Source of the DNA: Dehalococcoidia bacterium
GTDB lineage: Bacteria; Chloroflexota; Dehalococcoidia; UBA2979
Assembly: GCA_028279505.1 (NCBI GenBank)
Contig: JANQNP010000034.1
Span: 1 to 45,661, forward strand
Reading direction: 5' to 3'
Length of the DNA: 45,661 nt
A model generated the notes under the pieces. The model worked only from the letters and a program-made list of their open reading frames with translations. It was not told the DNA's origin and made no database searches. The position numbers were made by a program, and so were the translations under genes. Shown one piece after another: positions 43,679 through 45,661 of this stretch (positions are counted from its first letter, which is position 1; each line of letters opens with the position of its first letter).

Positions 43679-44836
43679 CTAGATCCGCGGCTCCGCCGGC
43701 TGGCGCGGCTCCTCGAGGTCCCCGACCAGCGTGTTCAGCTCCAGCCGCTGCAACACGTCGCCGCGGGTCAACATCCCCACCAGCCGGCCGTCGTCGAGCA
43801 CCGGGAGCTGGTTCACGTCGTGCTCCTGCATCAGGCGCATCGCCTCCAGCACGGATGTCGTGGGCTCGATCGTGTGCACGTCCACCGACGGCACCATCGC
43901 CTCGCGAACCACCGTCTCGCCCCAGCGCTCGCGTGGCACCCGCGTCAGGTCCGTAATCGTGATCAGGCCCGACACTCGCCCCAGGCTCTCCGTGAGGAAC
44001 GCCCGCTCGGCGTCGCCCAGCACCCGCTCGTCCGCCAGCCGCTGCAACGACCAGTTCTCCGGCACCGGCGTCGGCGGCGGTCGCATGATGTCCGAGGCCG
44101 TCACACCGCCCAGCGCGCGCTCGAGCAGCACCTGTGCGTACGCCTGCTCCGACGCGTTCTTCAGGAACAGCCCGATCAGCACGTACCAGAGCCCGGTCAG
44201 GCCCACGAAGAACACCCAGACGATGCCCCCCACGATCATCACCCACGCGATCGCCTGACCCACCGTCGAGGCCACTCGGGTCGCCCGCGTCAGATCGTGC
44301 ACCCGACCCCAGATGATCGAGCGGAACACTCGCCCACCGTCCAGCGGGAACCCTGGCAGCAGGTTGAAGAACCCCAGCAAGAAGTTGATCCACCCGAGGT
44401 ACCCAAAGACCACGTTGACGCCCTCGCCGCGGAACACCAGCCACAGCACCGCGAAGATGAGCGCCAGCAACCACGAGGACAGCGGACCGACGATCGCGAT
44501 CCAGAACTCCTGGCGCGGTGACCGCATCTCACCCGCGATCTGCGATACACCACCGAAGATGAACAGTGTGATCGCCGGCACCCGCATTCCGTAGTGCTGC
44601 GCCATGAACGTGTGCGACAGCTCGTGGATCAGCACCGACGCGAAGAACAGCAGCGCCGAGACGCCGCCCGCGATCCAGAACTGCGTCTCGCTCCAGCCGA
44701 GGTTGAACTCCGGATCGGGGTACACGCTCTCCGCGAGCGACCACGTCACCAGGCCGAAGATCAGCACCCACGACCAGTGCACCTGGATCGCCACCCCGCG
44801 GATATAAGCGATCGTCAGCCCGGAACCGATGTTCAT
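43679..44836 (-). CDS. Site-2 protease (M50) with C-terminal CBS domains
   Basis: Intramembrane zinc metalloprotease, 385 residues. The zinc site is HELSH in ASVLIHELSHTFMAQHYGM, and the third ligand is the Asp in LLPGFPLDGGRVFRS. The membrane domain (about 1-230) has six or so helices. The CBS part follows, with MRPPPTPVPENWSLQRL, SGLITITDLTRVP and VLDDGRLVGMLTRGDVLQRL. CBS-bearing S2P proteins (Rip3/SpoIVFB-like) are thought to be controlled by adenine nucleotides. The ATG 44836 start sits 6 nt after a minus-strand TACCCT and lacks a ribosome site, so it is probably leaderless. No anti-sigma target is in the window. The 106-bp gap to pcrA holds no clear terminator. Confidence 0.93.
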   Translation of the reverse strand: MNIGSGLTIAYIRGVAIQVHWSWVLIFGLVTWSLAESVYPDPEFNLGWSETQFWIAGGVSALLFFASVLIHELSHTFMAQHYGMRVPAITLFIFGGVSQIAGEMRSPRQEFWIAIVGPLSSWLLALIFAVLWLVFRGEGVNVVFGYLGWINFLLGFFNLLPGFPLDGGRVFRSIIWGRVHDLTRATRVASTVGQAIAWVMIVGGIVWVFFVGLTGLWYVLIGLFLKNASEQAYAQVLLERALGGVTASDIMRPPPTPVPENWSLQRLADERVLGDAERAFLTESLGRVSGLITITDLTRVPRERWGETVVREAMVPSVDVHTIEPTTSVLEAMRLMQEHDVNQLPVLDDGRLVGMLTRGDVLQRLELNTLVGDLEEPRQPAEPRI

Positions 44837-44842
44837 GCCCAG

Positions 44843-44848
44843 AGGGTA
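44843..44848 (-). promoter_or_regulatory. Putative -10 element TACCCT for the site-2 protease
   Basis: Minus-strand TACCCT, then 6 nt, then ATG 44836. It is the same hexamer as at dprA. Confidence 0.45.
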
Positions 44849-44946
44849 CGACGACCCGCCGGCACCGGTACGGGTCCTTCGTCGCGGCGGAGGGTCCTGA
44901 TCAGCCCAAGTGGGTCCGCCAGGCCAGCGCTCGGCGGGATCCAGGG

Positions 44947-45661
44947 TTAGGAGAGCAGCGCCTCCAGCGCCACGTCGTCCACCGTCGCCGCCATCAGCTC
45001 CCCGGCGCGCTCCACCTTCGCCTCGCCGGAGAACGGCGCCGTCCCGTACGTGCCCTCGATCGCATGCACCGTCGAGGGCGTATCGCCCGGCGTCACCAGC
45101 AGCGTCGTGTCGCGGCTCGCCGCCGCGCGGTCGAGGATGTACGGGCTCGGCGCCCCGCCACCGCTGAGGATCAGGCACTCCGTCCGCGCCGCGATCGCCG
45201 CCAGCGCCAGGTCGACCCGGCCGCTCCGCGTCACCACCGCGCTGCGCTCGAAGCGTTCGAAGTACTCGTCGGCCGAGTCGTGCGAGATCGCCCCCACGAG
45301 GATGTAGTCACAGGTCGCCGCGTCGCCCTCCTCGGAGCGGCTCAGCACCTCGGCGTTGCTCGCGGCGATCAGCTCCGCCACCCGCGGCGCCGCCAGCGTG
45401 CGGTCCTCCGGCAGCAGCCCCGGCCGCGCGTCGCGTGCACGCGTCTCGATCACCAGCGCGGCGCCATCCGTCGCCGCCTCACCGCCCGAGGGCGTCACCA
45501 GCACCAGCTTCGCGCCCAGCTGTTGCGCGAGCGCCGCGCCGTCCGCGCCACCCGCCGCCTCGAGGATCACGTGACCCGCGGCGTCGCCGGGTCCGGTCGC
45601 CTCCACCGGCACGCCGCTGCTCGCCGCGAACTCCAGCGTGCCAAAGACCTCGGCGTGCGCG
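44947..45661 (-). CDS. DRTGG-domain protein (phosphotransacetylase-like), N-terminus cut
   Basis: The visible 237 residues run from the window edge (AHAEVFGTLEFAASSGVPVE) to the stop at 44947; the start lies outside the window. The front part resembles the dethiobiotin-synthetase-like region of such proteins (LAQQLGAKLVLVTPSG). The back part resembles a DRTGG domain: YILVGAISHDSADEYFERF, VVTRSGRVDLALAAIAA, CLILSGGGAPSPYILDRAA, and a family-type end. The DRTGG motif itself reads TRSGR here. This resembles the N-terminal half of Pta or free-standing regulatory relatives, so a binding role is more likely than catalysis. Confidence 0.75.
   Translation of the reverse strand, partial: AHAEVFGTLEFAASSGVPVEATGPGDAAGHVILEAAGGADGAALAQQLGAKLVLVTPSGGEAATDGAALVIETRARDARPGLLPEDRTLAAPRVAELIAASNAEVLSRSEEGDAATCDYILVGAISHDSADEYFERFERSAVVTRSGRVDLALAAIAARTECLILSGGGAPSPYILDRAAASRDTTLLVTPGDTPSTVHAIEGTYGTAPFSGEAKVERAGELMAATVDDVALEALLS

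Overview
The window is GC-rich (about 70 percent by eye) and very gene-dense. I read 36 protein genes, three possible leader peptides, and no rRNA, tRNA, CRISPR array, insertion sequence or phage gene. Gene content and order suggest a member of the Chloroflexota, probably Dehalococcoidia-like: a dprA-topA-xer-aroQ-M24 peptidase-efp-xseAB block, a DnaG with a C-x3-C second zinc half-site, pyruvate phosphate dikinase, TIGR01906/DUF1461, a two-copy Cys-rich lipoprotein, and many GTG starts. This placement rests on recalled family patterns, not on a search.

Layout. 1-2651: alaS on the minus strand, cut at the window edge. 2780-12812: plus-strand block glmU, CNNM/CorC transporter, dprA, topA, xerC, aroQ, YqhT-like peptidase and efp, with several 4-nt start/stop overlaps. 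12842-14002: a minus-strand beta-propeller gene that looks inserted between efp and xseA. 14144-21163: xseA-xseB, a PurN-like formyltransferase, a small hypothetical gene, rluB, cmk, plsC and glmS. 21219-23942: ppdK on the minus strand, divergent from dgt. 24129-32594: dgt, two membrane-anchored SH3b/CARDB proteins, a small hypothetical gene, dnaG, an FmdB-type zinc ribbon protein, a lipoprotein and an EamA transporter. 32591-35841 (minus): an MMPL transporter and a DUF1461 membrane protein. 35862-37686 (plus): mazG and a thioredoxin-fold protein. 37884-41275 (minus): three uncharacterised membrane or secreted proteins and an amidase. 41377-43572: pcrA/uvrD. 43679-45661 (minus): a CBS-domain site-2 protease and a cut DRTGG-domain protein.

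How the genes fit together. Most are housekeeping. GlmS and GlmU cover the first and last steps of UDP-GlcNAc synthesis. DprA, TopA, XerC, XseAB, DnaG, PcrA, MazG and Dgt handle DNA and nucleotide pools. AlaRS, EF-P and RluB serve translation. PlsC makes phospholipid, AroQ serves the shikimate pathway, and PpdK interconverts pyruvate and PEP.

The least ordinary signals are in gene expression and in accessory proteins. A perfect AGTATACT palindrome sits exactly 6 nt from the start codons of both divergent genes it separates (DUF1461 and mazG), and several other genes have a -10 hexamer only 6-8 nt from the start codon, which suggests leaderless mRNAs. cmk has no ATG, GTG or TTG before its P-loop but has a well-placed AUC behind an AGGGAG. 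An Arg-rich 16-codon leader ORF overlaps the glmU start. A beta-propeller protein ends in an SWRITAPLR motif otherwise remembered from glycosyltransferases. I see no obvious multi-gene defence or biosynthetic system that would count as a wholly new pathway.
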